The notes below the pieces were generated by a model that was not told the origin of the DNA, did not search any database, and worked only from the letters and a program-made list of their open reading frames with translations. The translations under genes were made by a program, and so were the position numbers. This document shows, piece by piece, positions 31,502 to 41,357 of a stretch of DNA of 64,000 bases. The stretch is taken from the NCBI GenBank assembly GCA_030272585.1, contig BSYQ01000001.1:9687001-9751000 (forward strand), given 5' to 3'. Within the stretch, counting starts at the first letter, position 1. Every line of letters begins with the position of its first letter. Source of the stretch: Bryopsis sp. KO-2023 (taxonomy: Eukaryota; Chlorophyta; Ulvophyceae; Bryopsidales; Bryopsidaceae).

Positions 31502-33547
31502 TTGGACACAACTGAAAGCTCAAGCTCGGAGGATTCATCGGGTAGCAGTAGTTCCGCTGGAATCATGGCAGCACCAATGCCATTACCGCCGCCACTGCCG
31601 GCAGCTCCGTTGGACAAAATCTCTCGCTTTGAGACGGTGACTTCCAGGAACTTCAGATATGTTTTCCAAAGAGCACACTTATATGCAGCATTTCCGCAGT
31701 TCTGTGCGTGTTTGGTGGACCATTATTCACCCGACGGAGCCGGGGAGAATATCCTTCCGATTATCTACGAAGTATCTCCACACACAGTTGCCAGTTTTGA
31801 CGCAGCATATCCGCCAGGAACCCATGACAGGGGTAGAAGAGATCCTCCGGCGACCAACGCCACGATCGACAATTTGAAGATGAACTTGGTTGGATATCTG
31901 GTGCACTCGAGGATCATAAACGAGTCTCCCGCGGAGAAAGAAGCAATATTGAGGAAGTGTGTCAAGAAGAAAGGCCAAACATGGCTAGTTTGGCTGGAGC
32001 ACTTTCGCCAGGAAGCTCTGGCGGTAGAAGCCGATGTCGAAGATACAAGAGTCAAGGACATCTTCTTCAAACTCCTTCCGAAGGACTGCAGAAACGGTAT
32101 CGCGGGAATGCCGACCATTAACTACAAGGATGTGATCCAAAACGCAAAGGAATGGTTGATCAACGTCTTTCGTTTGGTTGATACCAGCGCCCACACTGGA
32201 GGGGACGCAATGGACATTGGAGCGGTAGGCGAGACTACAGCACCTGCAGAAACGGAAGCGCCGGTGAGACAAGGAGAACTTCCGCAGACCGATTGGCAAC
32301 AAAAGCTGAAAGAGGTACCGTTTGGCTCTCTCAAGTTTTTCATCACTCAATTGAGTAAGAGAGATCGAAGATTCAAAGGTTTTTTGAGCTGGTTGGCAAA
32401 GAGCGGCGGCGGCGGAAGCGGAGGCAACGGCGGATTCAGGAACAACGGAGGTGGATTCAGAAGAGGAGGAACGCCGTATCGTGGAATGCCTACGAGAACC
32501 GTTCAATTCGATGAACCCCAATTCGAAGACAATAACGAGTTTGAAGGATTGGAAGAAGAAGATCTCTATCAACCCGAGACAAACTATGTCGGGACTATTT
32601 CTGCCGTGCCTGTGGCAAAAGTGCCGACGAGGAAATGGAAGAAGTCCGAGAGAACGCAGTACCGTCGCGGGAATCCAACCGGTGGACCAAAGCAAACAAG
32701 GAGTTCCAAGAGTCCTGAAACCGGAGGGATCTTGAAGACCAAAACTTACAAGGAAGTTTTGACTGTGGGAAAATCAGCAGGACTCCTGACGACCAAGATG
32801 TCTCTCGTGTCTACAGCCGCAGAAAGTGTGGAAGAGTTTGCTATCATCGATACGGGGGCAGCCGTCAACGTGATTTCCACGGATCTGGCAAAAAGATTGG
32901 GAGTCTCGCCACAGCAAGAAGGAGCACCCAGTAAAATTCGAACGGCTGATGGTAGGACTGTGGAGACCGAAGGCAGCATTTCTTCCATCAAGATAGGAAC
33001 CGAGGGGAAGAAGGTTTCTGCGGATTTCTACGTGATGAAGGAGCCCGGATACGAGCTGTTGGTCGGCATGCCTATTCTCAACTCCTTGAACGCCGTGATT
33101 GACGTTCGAAGGAAGAAGATCCACATAGGATCTGGAAAAACTCTCCAATGCATGGTCACAAGACTGCCTGAGGAAGTAGTGCTTCCAGAAAGGGAGAAAA
33201 CGGACGGAGAGAGTGTGGAGCTGACTTCTGCCAAAAGGCATCTCAAGATCATCAACGTGGCAAAGGATCGTTATTCGGTACCTCTGGGGAGAAACTTGGT
33301 GCTCAAGCCGCATTCACTCTCCACGATCTGGATACCGATCAAGACATCCAAGGAGATCGAGCTCAGTCCAGTCGTTCCGAATGGCAGTATCGCCATTCAT
33401 GCAGGATTGAATTACAAGGGTCAGTACCTCCGCGTCCAAATCAGCAATTGGAATGACCTGCCCGTCCAATTGCCGAGCAACTACAAGGTTGCGACTTTCG
33501 TGCACGAGGGACCCGTCAAATTCAATGACCGGGAGGTATCAAACTAG
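31502..33547 (+). CDS. Gag-protease of the integrase-less element
   Basis: The first ATG is at 31565, but the frame is open back to a TAG just after the primer-binding site (about 31360), and the upstream ~65 codons look coding, so a non-AUG or spliced start is possible. Gag lacks a CCHC zinc knuckle. It has a Ser-rich N-terminus, a helical capsid-like region (about residues 30-240) and a Gly/Arg/Asn-rich patch (bases about 32400-32480) that could bind RNA. The aspartic protease has the motif IIDTGAAVNVIS (D at 32849) and a C-terminal GMPILNSL loop. The frame stops at 33545-33547. The RT frame is -1, open through the stop, with a strong hairpin 4-34 bases beyond it. Confidence 0.85.
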   Translation: MDTTESSSSEDSSGSSSSAGIMAAPMPLPPPLPAAPLDKISRFETVTSRNFRYVFQRAHLYAAFPQFCACLVDHYSPDGAGENILPIIYEVSPHTVASFDAAYPPGTHDRGRRDPPATNATIDNLKMNLVGYLVHSRIINESPAEKEAILRKCVKKKGQTWLVWLEHFRQEALAVEADVEDTRVKDIFFKLLPKDCRNGIAGMPTINYKDVIQNAKEWLINVFRLVDTSAHTGGDAMDIGAVGETTAPAETEAPVRQGELPQTDWQQKLKEVPFGSLKFFITQLSKRDRRFKGFLSWLAKSGGGGSGGNGGFRNNGGGFRRGGTPYRGMPTRTVQFDEPQFEDNNEFEGLEEEDLYQPETNYVGTISAVPVAKVPTRKWKKSERTQYRRGNPTGGPKQTRSSKSPETGGILKTKTYKEVLTVGKSAGLLTTKMSLVSTAAESVEEFAIIDTGAAVNVISTDLAKRLGVSPQQEGAPSKIRTADGRTVETEGSISSIKIGTEGKKVSADFYVMKEPGYELLVGMPILNSLNAVIDVRRKKIHIGSGKTLQCMVTRLPEEVVLPEREKTDGESVELTSAKRHLKIINVAKDRYSVPLGRNLVLKPHSLSTIWIPIKTSKEIELSPVVPNGSIAIHAGLNYKGQYLRVQISNWNDLPVQLPSNYKVATFVHEGPVKFNDREVSN

Positions 33548-33549
33548 AA

Positions 33550-35112
33550 AGGCCCGTCGAAAGGGGACTTCGGACGGGCCTAACTAGATCCGAACAAGAC
33601 AAAGAAGCTATGGCAGAAGCACTAAAGGACATGGTGAAGAAACACCCGGAGGTATTCGGCCCGATCATACCTCCGAAGCAAACGAAAATGGAGGAAATGG
33701 CAGTCTCGATGGAGGAGTGCGGCTATAGGAGAGAGCCGCCGAAATCGAACGTCCCTCAAAGGAGTATCCAAGACCAGAGGTTGTCCGAAGAACAAGTGAA
33801 GGAGTGGCTAAAGGAACAAGTGGAGCTCGGGTTCATAGAACCGTTGCAACGGAAGGACTACCCTCGCGGCGTATACTGGAATCCATCCCAGATAAGCTAC
33901 TGCGAAAGGAGAAAGGGACCGAGGCCGATCATAGACTTCAGGAAGCTCAATACCTACGGCAGTGATGAGCACCAACCGGGCATTCAAGACGCAAGAAGAC
34001 TCGTGCGATCCGTTCCGAGCAAGTGGAAGTACTTCATCGTCGTGGACATAGCCAAGGCATACAATAAAGTGCCGATCAAGAAGGAGGTCAAAGCGCTAAC
34101 GGCGTTTAAAGTGGGAAGCAAGGAGTTCGTCAACAGTACCATTCCACACGGTACTTCGTGGTCCGTTCGAGTATTCAATGACAAGATGTGCCGCGTCTTT
34201 GAAGGTTTGGAGGAGTTCCGCCGCTATATGGATGATCTGCTCATTGGCGGCGCTACTGTGGAGGAGTGCTTCCAGAACTTCGGTAAAATAGTTTCGCGTT
34301 GCAAGGAATATGGACTTCAGATCAACCAAAGGAAAATCGTCAGTGGAACTGAGGTGAAGTTTCTCGGGTTCCACATTCAACAAGGAAAGTTTCATCCGGA
34401 TATACCTTGGGAAAAAGTGAATGAAACTATTGTTAAACTGGTTGGGACGGCGGAACTGAGGGAGATTCAGCAGCTCCGCGGTTTGCTGAACGCTTTCAAA
34501 AACTCGACTCTGGAGTGGGACATGCAACATTTGCTATCCAAGATGGAAGCCAATCAAGTACCGCCACAGGAAGTGAAGGCGGAACTACAAAGTAAGGTAT
34601 CACAATGGCTGAGTCGTTGCTATTGCCGTGCATTTTCTGCCGGCGATACTCAGCGGAAGTTGTTTGTCGATTGGGCTTCTATTGATACATCAGAGTATTT
34701 TGGATATATTTTGACAGATGGTTCGGGAAGGATTCTATACCTCGGACACGGAAAAATAGGTGGACAACATTCAAGTTTTTTGGGGGAAGTGTTGGCAGCT
34801 ATGAGCGCCGTTAAGGAAATACCCACAGATTTGTGGAGGGGAACTGCCGTTCAAATTTTTTCCGATAATTGGGCGGCAGTGAAAAGTTTATGGGCTCACC
34901 TCACCCAAGAGGGGAAAGAGGCAGCACCGATTAAGGATTTGAGAACTTTGAGGGCAGTAACGGGGATCAAAGAAATTTTGCAGTTCAGCGGTTGTTCGAG
35001 TATCTCCGTACAACACATAGATGGGAAAGCCAATTTTGTGGCTGATCATTTGAGTAGATGGTATGAAATTCGGAGTACATCACAGTGGAAACGAAGTGGG
35101 TTACAGCTGTAA
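33550..35112 (+). CDS. Reverse transcriptase-RNase H of the integrase-less element
   Basis: The first ATG is at 33610. RT has PRPIIDFRKLN, the first catalytic Asp in VVDIAKAYNKVP and the active site YMDD (34225-34236). The usual PFGLxNAP block is replaced by IPHGTSWSVRVFNDKM, so this RT is divergent. RNase H keeps its acidic residues in FVDWASID, GEVLAAMSAV, IFSDNWAAVKSL and HIDGKANFVADHLSR. The frame ends at TAA 35110-35112, the stop being supplied by the LTR. No zinc domain or DDE core of an integrase follows, nor is there a tyrosine recombinase. RT is gypsy-like rather than copia-like (copia has YVDD). Confidence 0.88.
   Translation, partial: RPVERGLRTGLTRSEQDKEAMAEALKDMVKKHPEVFGPIIPPKQTKMEEMAVSMEECGYRREPPKSNVPQRSIQDQRLSEEQVKEWLKEQVELGFIEPLQRKDYPRGVYWNPSQISYCERRKGPRPIIDFRKLNTYGSDEHQPGIQDARRLVRSVPSKWKYFIVVDIAKAYNKVPIKKEVKALTAFKVGSKEFVNSTIPHGTSWSVRVFNDKMCRVFEGLEEFRRYMDDLLIGGATVEECFQNFGKIVSRCKEYGLQINQRKIVSGTEVKFLGFHIQQGKFHPDIPWEKVNETIVKLVGTAELREIQQLRGLLNAFKNSTLEWDMQHLLSKMEANQVPPQEVKAELQSKVSQWLSRCYCRAFSAGDTQRKLFVDWASIDTSEYFGYILTDGSGRILYLGHGKIGGQHSSFLGEVLAAMSAVKEIPTDLWRGTAVQIFSDNWAAVKSLWAHLTQEGKEAAPIKDLRTLRAVTGIKEILQFSGCSSISVQHIDGKANFVADHLSRWYEIRSTSQWKRSGLQL
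33551..33580 (+). promoter_or_regulatory. Hairpin at the gag-protease/RT frame junction
   Basis: GGCCCGTC-GAA pairs with TTCGGACGGGCC (one bulge) around a short loop, starting four bases after the gag stop. RNA stems just downstream of a frame switch commonly promote ribosomal frameshifting or reinitiation. The overlap sequence is TCAAACTAGAAA, not a classical slippery heptamer. Confidence 0.55.
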
Positions 35113-35582
35113 CCCCAAACCACGTCGCCTTAAACCGATTTGGTCACCTCCACAGGAGGAGTGCTGCCACAGAACTGGGACTGTGGCAGCAGTGCAGTAA
35201 TGATTGTGGTGAAGGAGCAGTCCTGCCACAGCAGGGTTTTTTATAATGATTTGTCAAGGTTTCTAAGGGCAGTTGGGTAGTAGTTAGACCGTCCATTTGT
35301 TAGGTTCAATAAGGGTTGGTAAGGGTTATTATAGGTCAAAGAGGTAGCTAGGTTGTAGCTGAAGTCCATTGGGGCTGAAGCTACAGTTTTTGTATTTATA
35401 AAGCACCTCTGAACATATTCGATGTAAGCTCTCTTTTTGTTTGAGTCTTTGTCTTCTCCTATCCGACCTTTGCACACTACCACGTTCAACCACGAGCCCT
35501 TAGGCTCTTTTCCGTTCTCCCCACGATCAGTCCCTCCGCAGGGGTGACCTAATAGGGAGAGGCGACGTTATTTGGGGTTACA
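35108..35582 (+). repeat. 3' LTR of the integrase-less element
   Basis: The 475-bp repeat has TGTAACCCCAAA at the start and the exact complement TTTGGGGTTACA at the end. CCTGTG follows as target duplication and the satellite resumes. Confidence 0.93.
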
Positions 35583-35640
35583 CCTGTGCACAGAACAGAC
35601 AGTCTGTTCTGTCCTGTCCTGTGCACAGAGGTCTCAGCCC
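35583..35640. repeat. Right remnant of the CTGTGCACAG satellite
   Basis: It continues the satellite of 30580-30876, interrupted by the retrotransposon. Confidence 0.8.
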
Positions 35641-35882
35641 ATGTCTGTCTGGAAGCATGGCCTGATTTGCAGACAATGGGGAGCCGAAGTGCCTCTTGCG
35701 CAGCAGGCTCCATCATCATATCCCTCTCCAATTGACCACCTCCATTTCCATCATCATTGCCTGCAGCAGTCATCATCCCAAAAAAGTCTGTACTTAAATT
35801 GATGCCTGTTATACAAATCAGAATGTTCTGTTCTTGGGATGAATATCAAGCATTTTGAAGTCAGTGATTCTCCATATCATCC

Positions 35883-36799
35883 TTAAATGTCCAGATTTGA
35901 GAAGAAAATATAACCATAAGGTGGCAAAAACAGAGATGTCTCAATTCTACAGCAAAAAACTTGTGCCACCGGTGGGGTACCCCACCCCCTAGCGAAGGGT
36001 GCGAAGGTTTTTCTATGGCTTTCTGTAGCGTACACGTTCGTAGCCGTGTCTTCCTTCTCAGAGTCTGTTTCTGAGATCACCTCCTCCTCCTCTTGATCGG
36101 CCGCGGGGGAGCTCCCTACGCTTTCTGTCAGGTGGAAAAGTCGTTGAAGTCAGGAGATCGCTGGCTGATATCAGTTATTTCTGTAAAAAGCCCAAAGCAA
36201 ACACAAAAGATGGTTCCTTACCATCGCCGACCTCCTCCTCCTCCTCCTCCTCTTCTGCGTCGCTCGTCCAGTCGATGACGACGACCTCGTCGTTCCAGCC
36301 TTGTTAGCCTTGTTGCTCCCCGCTCCCCTCGTTTAGGGATGAGGAGGACGACACAAGGTCGATCACCTCGATCACCTGGGCCCCTTCCACGCTGGGCGTG
36401 GGCTCGTCATTGCTTCCCACCGAGGAAGGCTGAACCTGCGAGAGAAGAGTATTCGTTGAATTGGCCGATTGGAACACAGGTTCGGCAGCTGAGGATATAA
36501 TTTCGTCCCAAGCTTGCTTCGCGCGCCGCGACAAGCGACTCGAAGGGGGAAATAGAGGAGAGGCAAGGAAACATCCAGACGATGCTGGACACTTTACTTT
36601 GCGAGCATCCCTTGTTCGAGCAATACTGGAGCCGATACAAAACGGCCTTTTCTCAAAGGTGGTAAAAACACAGCAAACAACCCGAGATATGAAAGAAAGC
36701 TCAGCGATCGACATCGCATACCTCCCCCTCGCTCCTGCTCCTTTTCGAAGAGCTTCCGTCGTCTCCTCCGCTTCCTCCGCAGTGCTTTCTCTTCGCCAT
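35883..36799 (-). pseudogene. Gene with SUMO-interaction-like motifs, broken by a 9-bp duplication
   Basis: The proposed exons are 36722-36799 (ATG, basic start MAKRKHCGG), 36222-36651 and 35883-36124, with GT-AG ends and matching phases. The middle exon encodes VIEVIDLVSSSSSLNE and then EVVVIDWTSDAEEEEEEE. Both look like SUMO-interaction motifs: a hydrophobic V/I core followed by Ser and acidic residues. Between them an in-frame TAA (36304-36306) lies exactly within a tandem copy of a 9-base word, so removing one copy would restore the frame. It may be a recent null allele or an assembly error. The first part of exon 2 is uncertain, since other frames there, including one on the plus strand, also look protein-like. 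Nuclear location is suggested by the basic N-terminus only. Confidence 0.45.
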
Positions 36800-37249
36800 T
36801 TTTTTTTCGCTTCTCCGTCCAGAGAGTTGTGCTCTACTCCACACAGAGATACAAATAGGCAAAGTCAATTGCGCCGTGCGCGTGCTGTGTTTTATGCGTT
36901 GACGTATACCATTGAGATGGGTGAGTTGAATGCGATTAAGTCGGTTACTCACAAAAACAGGGTGAAGCACTCAGGGGTCTCCACCGTTATGACACTGATT
37001 AGTGTTTGGTACTTATAATTGTAACTGTCCAGTCCTTGAATCTTTCATGAAACACCCATGGTGGTAGTCCCCATTTTCTTCCATTCTCACTCTCAGAGAA
37101 TCCAGGCTGGAACTACAGTATGGTTGCAAACAACGTTAAGGGTTGTATCTTACCTTGAACCAGATATCAAAGACGGAAATTTGAGTGGTTTATGGTTCTT
37201 TGTGTTAGCTCAGAATGGGCATTTGCTTGATGGTTATTGATCACAATAG

Positions 37250-37504
37250 GAATCCTTGTTGTGGCCCCAATTTGTAAGAAAAGAATGAGAATGTGCCCTC
37301 AACTCTAGTGACACAAATTGTAAGGTTCGGATCACATCATTCATTTATAAATACTTAATATTTATTAATAACATTCTAACTGTCTTTTGTTTATCGGTTG
37401 TGGAATCGTCCATTGGGTTCTTGGATGTGGGCCGAGTCCTACCAAACATCTAGTGGATATGGCCCTTTTGTGACCTCAAAGATTGGCAGGCAAAAAGCAC
37501 CATA
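37250..37504. repeat. Dispersed repeat fragment, copy 1
   Basis: The segment resembles 43990-44045 plus 44543-44840: both contain TTGTTGTGGCCCCA...AAGAAAA, and later GGTGGATATGGCCCTTTTGTG and CAGGCAAAAA. It is cut on its right by the CACTA-like element. Confidence 0.6.
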
Positions 37505-40500
37505 CATTGGTAAAAAATCGCCGACTTAACACGGTATAAAACAGGGGGTTAGAGTACAGCGTAACACGGCTTTCCATTAACACGGTTTTACGTAGTCATA
37601 ACACGCGGCTGTTTACATGGTTTTTAAAACCGTGTTATCCCACAAACCGTGTTACCAGAAACTGTGTTATAGTGAATCACTTGTGAGACGACATCTGATT
37701 CATTTATACAGTCATGGAAACAAATTAAAAATAATTTACACAATTTACAATTTCCGTATGCATTGGCCCCCCTTGTAATTGGCCCCAAAATTGTAATCAG
37801 AGTGATAGAGCAAATGCTCGACGATCCCAGCTGCAATGGCACAGACTGGCAAAAAGCATTGGAGCTCATGAGTGGCAGCGTTACGATCGGTAGCACTGTA
37901 ACAGGCAGCCCTGCATGGATGTTCCCACAACAAAGCCCACTGTTCGATCCATATCAATCAACACCTGCACACACAGACAATTGCGGAACAGACAACTGAG
38001 TCCATAGTTCGATGTGGGGACTCTTACACTGGCTTTTAATTGTCGACAATTCAAGGTAATCGTCCGAAAACTTCTCGAGGGACCAGTGCCAGACTTTGGC
38101 CAATCGCATGTGCAGCACAATTATATTATTGTTTTATTTCAATCTGGTGGATGAAGATTTTTCAAATTTCAAAAAAAGCACAATGTCTTAGAACGTGTTA
38201 TAATGAGATCGCAACCGCTGAAAAGTTGCTTTGCTGTTTCCATATCTCACATTCACACAGTGAATATAAAATCCGTCGCACTTTCATCCTCTATACATTT
38301 TTAACATAAACGAAAGCAAAAACACAGACTCTGTTGGATTGCATGGAATGGTGCCTGAAGTGACATGAGCCGAAAGGAACAACTACAATCGCCATTGCAA
38401 ATGACGTCAATTGACGTCATTTTACCTGGTTTTTCTTGTGGTCTCTACAGAGCTCAGGAAGTGCTCTGCCAATGACAGGCTACCATCCTCGGCTTCTGCT
38501 TGCAACAGGACTGCCAACCTGCGATATCGTATCAGTCTAATTTTCCCAAACTCCCAGCCACTGCTCCCTTGTGGAATCCTATTGTGGATGAGGTTACATA
38601 CCTTGAAAAGCATGGGTTGGAAGTTTTTGACGCATACAAACAAGAAAATATGACCATACGTGCAATGGTATTGTCGGGACCCGGTGGTGGTAAGCATGAT
38701 TCAAGGGGATGGCCTAAATCCAATGGATTTCAAGGACCAGGTAATACAACAATATTTCCCTTTCTTTGTGTGGAGGGAAATCAGAACATTTACAGATTTG
38801 CACTGCCCCCCTCTGCTGAACTTTTTTGTTTTCCTTCTCATTCTGTTCAAATACAAAAATATTAAGACTTTTTTTTTTTCCTGCGGAATCCATTATGTGA
38901 AATTACTATCTTTATTTCAGGCGCTGTCAATGCATGCTCTCGAACAAGAGAAATTGGATTCCACAATGGCCACAAGATGATTTACCCGCGTGTTCATGCG
39001 ATGCTGGGATGGGGAAATTCAGATATGGAATCGCGTCAAGTCCTTGAAAAGTTGAATCAGCCATCCAACGTGTCTTACACCCCGAGAGGCCAGTAGCCTT
39101 GCGAACTTTGGAGTGGATGCACCACCCCCACCTCCAAGAGGTTTAAATTGATGCAAAAAATGTCACAGAAATGAAGAGACGATATTCCATGAAGCTGCTG
39201 AAAAATTTGGGCATCTTCATAATCTGTATGAAGTTCTGTCCAGTGCAACATCAGCTGCTAGCATCAAGAAACAACTGAATTTATGAATTTATTGGTGTAT
39301 GCGCTAGATCCCAAGAGATGCCAAGAAATCGCTGAAGACATCAGAGACAAGAGTGGATGCCTGACACATATTTTGCAATTGCTCACATACAAAAGCAATG
39401 ACAATCGCACAACAAAAATAATGGAACTGGAAAAAAAAAATCATAACTGCCGATCTACCTGACATGGAGACCGGGCACTACACCGCCTTTTGCACTTTCG
39501 GACGCCATGCTCACAGTGGCTAATAATAGGCTCCATTGCTTATCAAGTTGTGCTTCACCAGCTTTCAGAGTATTAAGGTGGCAGTACTTGTTGAATGCTG
39601 TGCCAAGAACATATGACAAGTACTTATTCAGCGGCATTATTGGAGTATTCTCACTTACGGGGGCATTGCCTCAGCCCTATGATAACATAGTTGTGAGAAT
39701 TCTGCAACCATTCAGCTCAATGAGGATTAACAGAGTGGCTGAAAATGAAGATATTGCCCAAAGGGAGAGGGATGAGGGAAGGATATGCTTATCAAAAGCC
39801 TTCATCAGAACTTCAACCACCAGAGCAATTTGCAGGTAAATCTACTCTGAAAACAATGTTGTTATGGCAATGAAAGCAATATGATTTGTTTTTTCTGCTC
39901 TTTTTTTTGATAATTGTTAAGAAACTTAAAGTTTCAATACTACACAAGACACAAAATTGAATGATGGTATGAATCCTTCCTCAAATTATTTTGCTGGAAT
40001 AGTTTCGTGCTTTGCATCGTTGCAATTTATTCAAGAATTATCCTTACGCCTTATGCGACCATACCTTTCACCAAGTTCTGCAGAATCTTCACTCGTTACC
40101 CATTCAAAATATGTCCATATACTACGATAGAGATTTGTCATCAACACTCGTGCTGGGGGTAGTGGCGGAGGCAAACATTCCTTTGGTGTGCAGAGATCAT
40201 CTCTATGATACCTGTATGATACCTTTAGCTCGATTTCGTTCATGTTCGGTAGTACCGTCTGGGACCTTCATCATGTGCTTCCCCACGAAGTCTTTGTTGC
40301 TGAGCTTGACAAACACCATCTTCTTCCTGAAAAAATTGAATACCAACAAAAAAGACTTGGATACAACGATTTGCAAGCAGTTTTTCCCCTTGATTGGCAT
40401 TTGCTACCTGCTTTTTTCTTAATTATATGAGTGTTTGCAAACAAAAGAAGGGATTCGAACCCCATGAAGCCCCAATTGGCCACTCATTCATACACCTCCC

Positions 40501-41221
40501 CGTGGGCTGCAAGTGGTGGCACTTAATGCAACCAGCAAGCTAACCACAACTATTGCTAAAAAAGAGGTTCAGAAAAAATAGTTGGGACTTTCACTCGTAA
40601 CCAAAATTAGGATGCTAAATCACAGATGCCTGAGAACTGGACATTTGAAACATTGGCAACAAACTTGACTGAATAATATATAATGACTTATCATAAGAAT
40701 TTTTATAGGCATTGGGACCACCATTACTTCCCTGCACCAGCTGCCTCTGTTCCTCATCAGCAATATTGCCGTATGCCTGGTACAAGCTACTGAAAAAGAC
40801 ATTCCATTATTCTATTGCTTGGTTTGTGCTCGAGGAGATCTGGAATCCGGTGTGTCGCTCGAAGGCGACGGCTACTTTGAGCTCGACGATGCTGTGAGTG
40901 GGGGAACAAGCACAGGCTCTAGAACAGAATCAATATCGATCCAGGGGTTTCATGGCACAGAGTGGGAAAGCCGGTCACAGATTGTGACTCATCTGACACT
41001 TCCGTGTGCTGGGTCCCCTTTCCAACGGTGGTAGTGGCAGTAAACCCAAACACCGTGTTCTACACGGAAAACTGTGTCAACACCGTGTTAAGTCGGTTTC
41101 AACCTTGTTAACACCGTGTTAAGTCGGTTTTCCGTGCATAACACGGTTTTCCATGCATAACACGGTTTTCCGTGCATAGCACGGTTTTGTTCCGTGTTAA
41201 GTAGGCGAGTCTTTACCAGTG
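37505..41221. mobile_element. CACTA (En/Spm)-like DNA transposon, degenerate
   Basis: The ends are imperfect inverted repeats: left CATTGGTAAAAAATCGCC..., right (complement) CACTGGTAAAGACTCGCC..., each followed by ACTTAACACGG. Subterminal arrays of AACACGG(TTT) in both orientations occupy about 37525-37680 and 41050-41200, a hallmark of En/Spm elements. The interior has protein fragments that could be a tnp2-like transposase (38500-38690, spliced to 38922-39050; also 39500-39840), all interrupted. The flanking 3-bp words ATA and TCG do not match, so no target duplication is confirmed. I found no intact transposase. Confidence 0.6.
38500..39050 (+). pseudogene. Possible transposase fragment inside the CACTA-like element
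   Basis: A frame with LWNPIVDEVTYLEKHG and EVFDAYKQENMTIRAMVLSG ends at a GT donor (about 38690). A plausible acceptor near 38921 opens a frame with ACSRTREIGFHNGHKM and HAMLGWGN. The layout recalls the tnp2 transposase core, but key residues cannot be assigned and downstream frames have stops. Confidence 0.35.
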
Positions 41222-41357
41222 TCGACCAAGCTCATTCGAAGGCAGTCACTTCTCCGTCGATCAGTCCCAGCCTACAGAATACAATCCAAAGAGAACGAGT
41301 TCGCAGTTTGGAAAGCCGACGAGCCACCCGGCCAAAAGGAAGACCCAAACGCCAGCG

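Larger units (their letters stand above)
30877..35582 (+). mobile_element. Young 4.7-kb LTR retrotransposon lacking integrase
   Basis: Two LTRs (30877-31344 and 35108-35582) flank a primer-binding site, a gag-protease frame and an RT-RNase H frame. The pol frame ends with a stop inside the 3' LTR, leaving no room for integrase. The LTRs show no substitution by eye over 468 bp; the 5' copy lacks the last seven bases. Enzyme active sites are intact. LTR termini are shared with the large gypsy element's 3' LTR at 26573. Confidence 0.9.

Noticed and set aside
36461-36660. Plus-strand exon-like frame (TMLDTLLCEHPLFEQYWSRY) opposite the SUMO-motif gene
   Set aside because: It looks protein-like but lacks good flanking exons; the minus-strand model has better splice sites and continuity. 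Recorded as an uncertainty.
40440-40565. Minus-strand tRNA-like promoter boxes (GGTTCGAATCCC and TAGCTTGCTGG), possible SINE
   Set aside because: Box spacing is longer than normal, no tail or target duplication was found, and the segment lies within a degenerate transposon.
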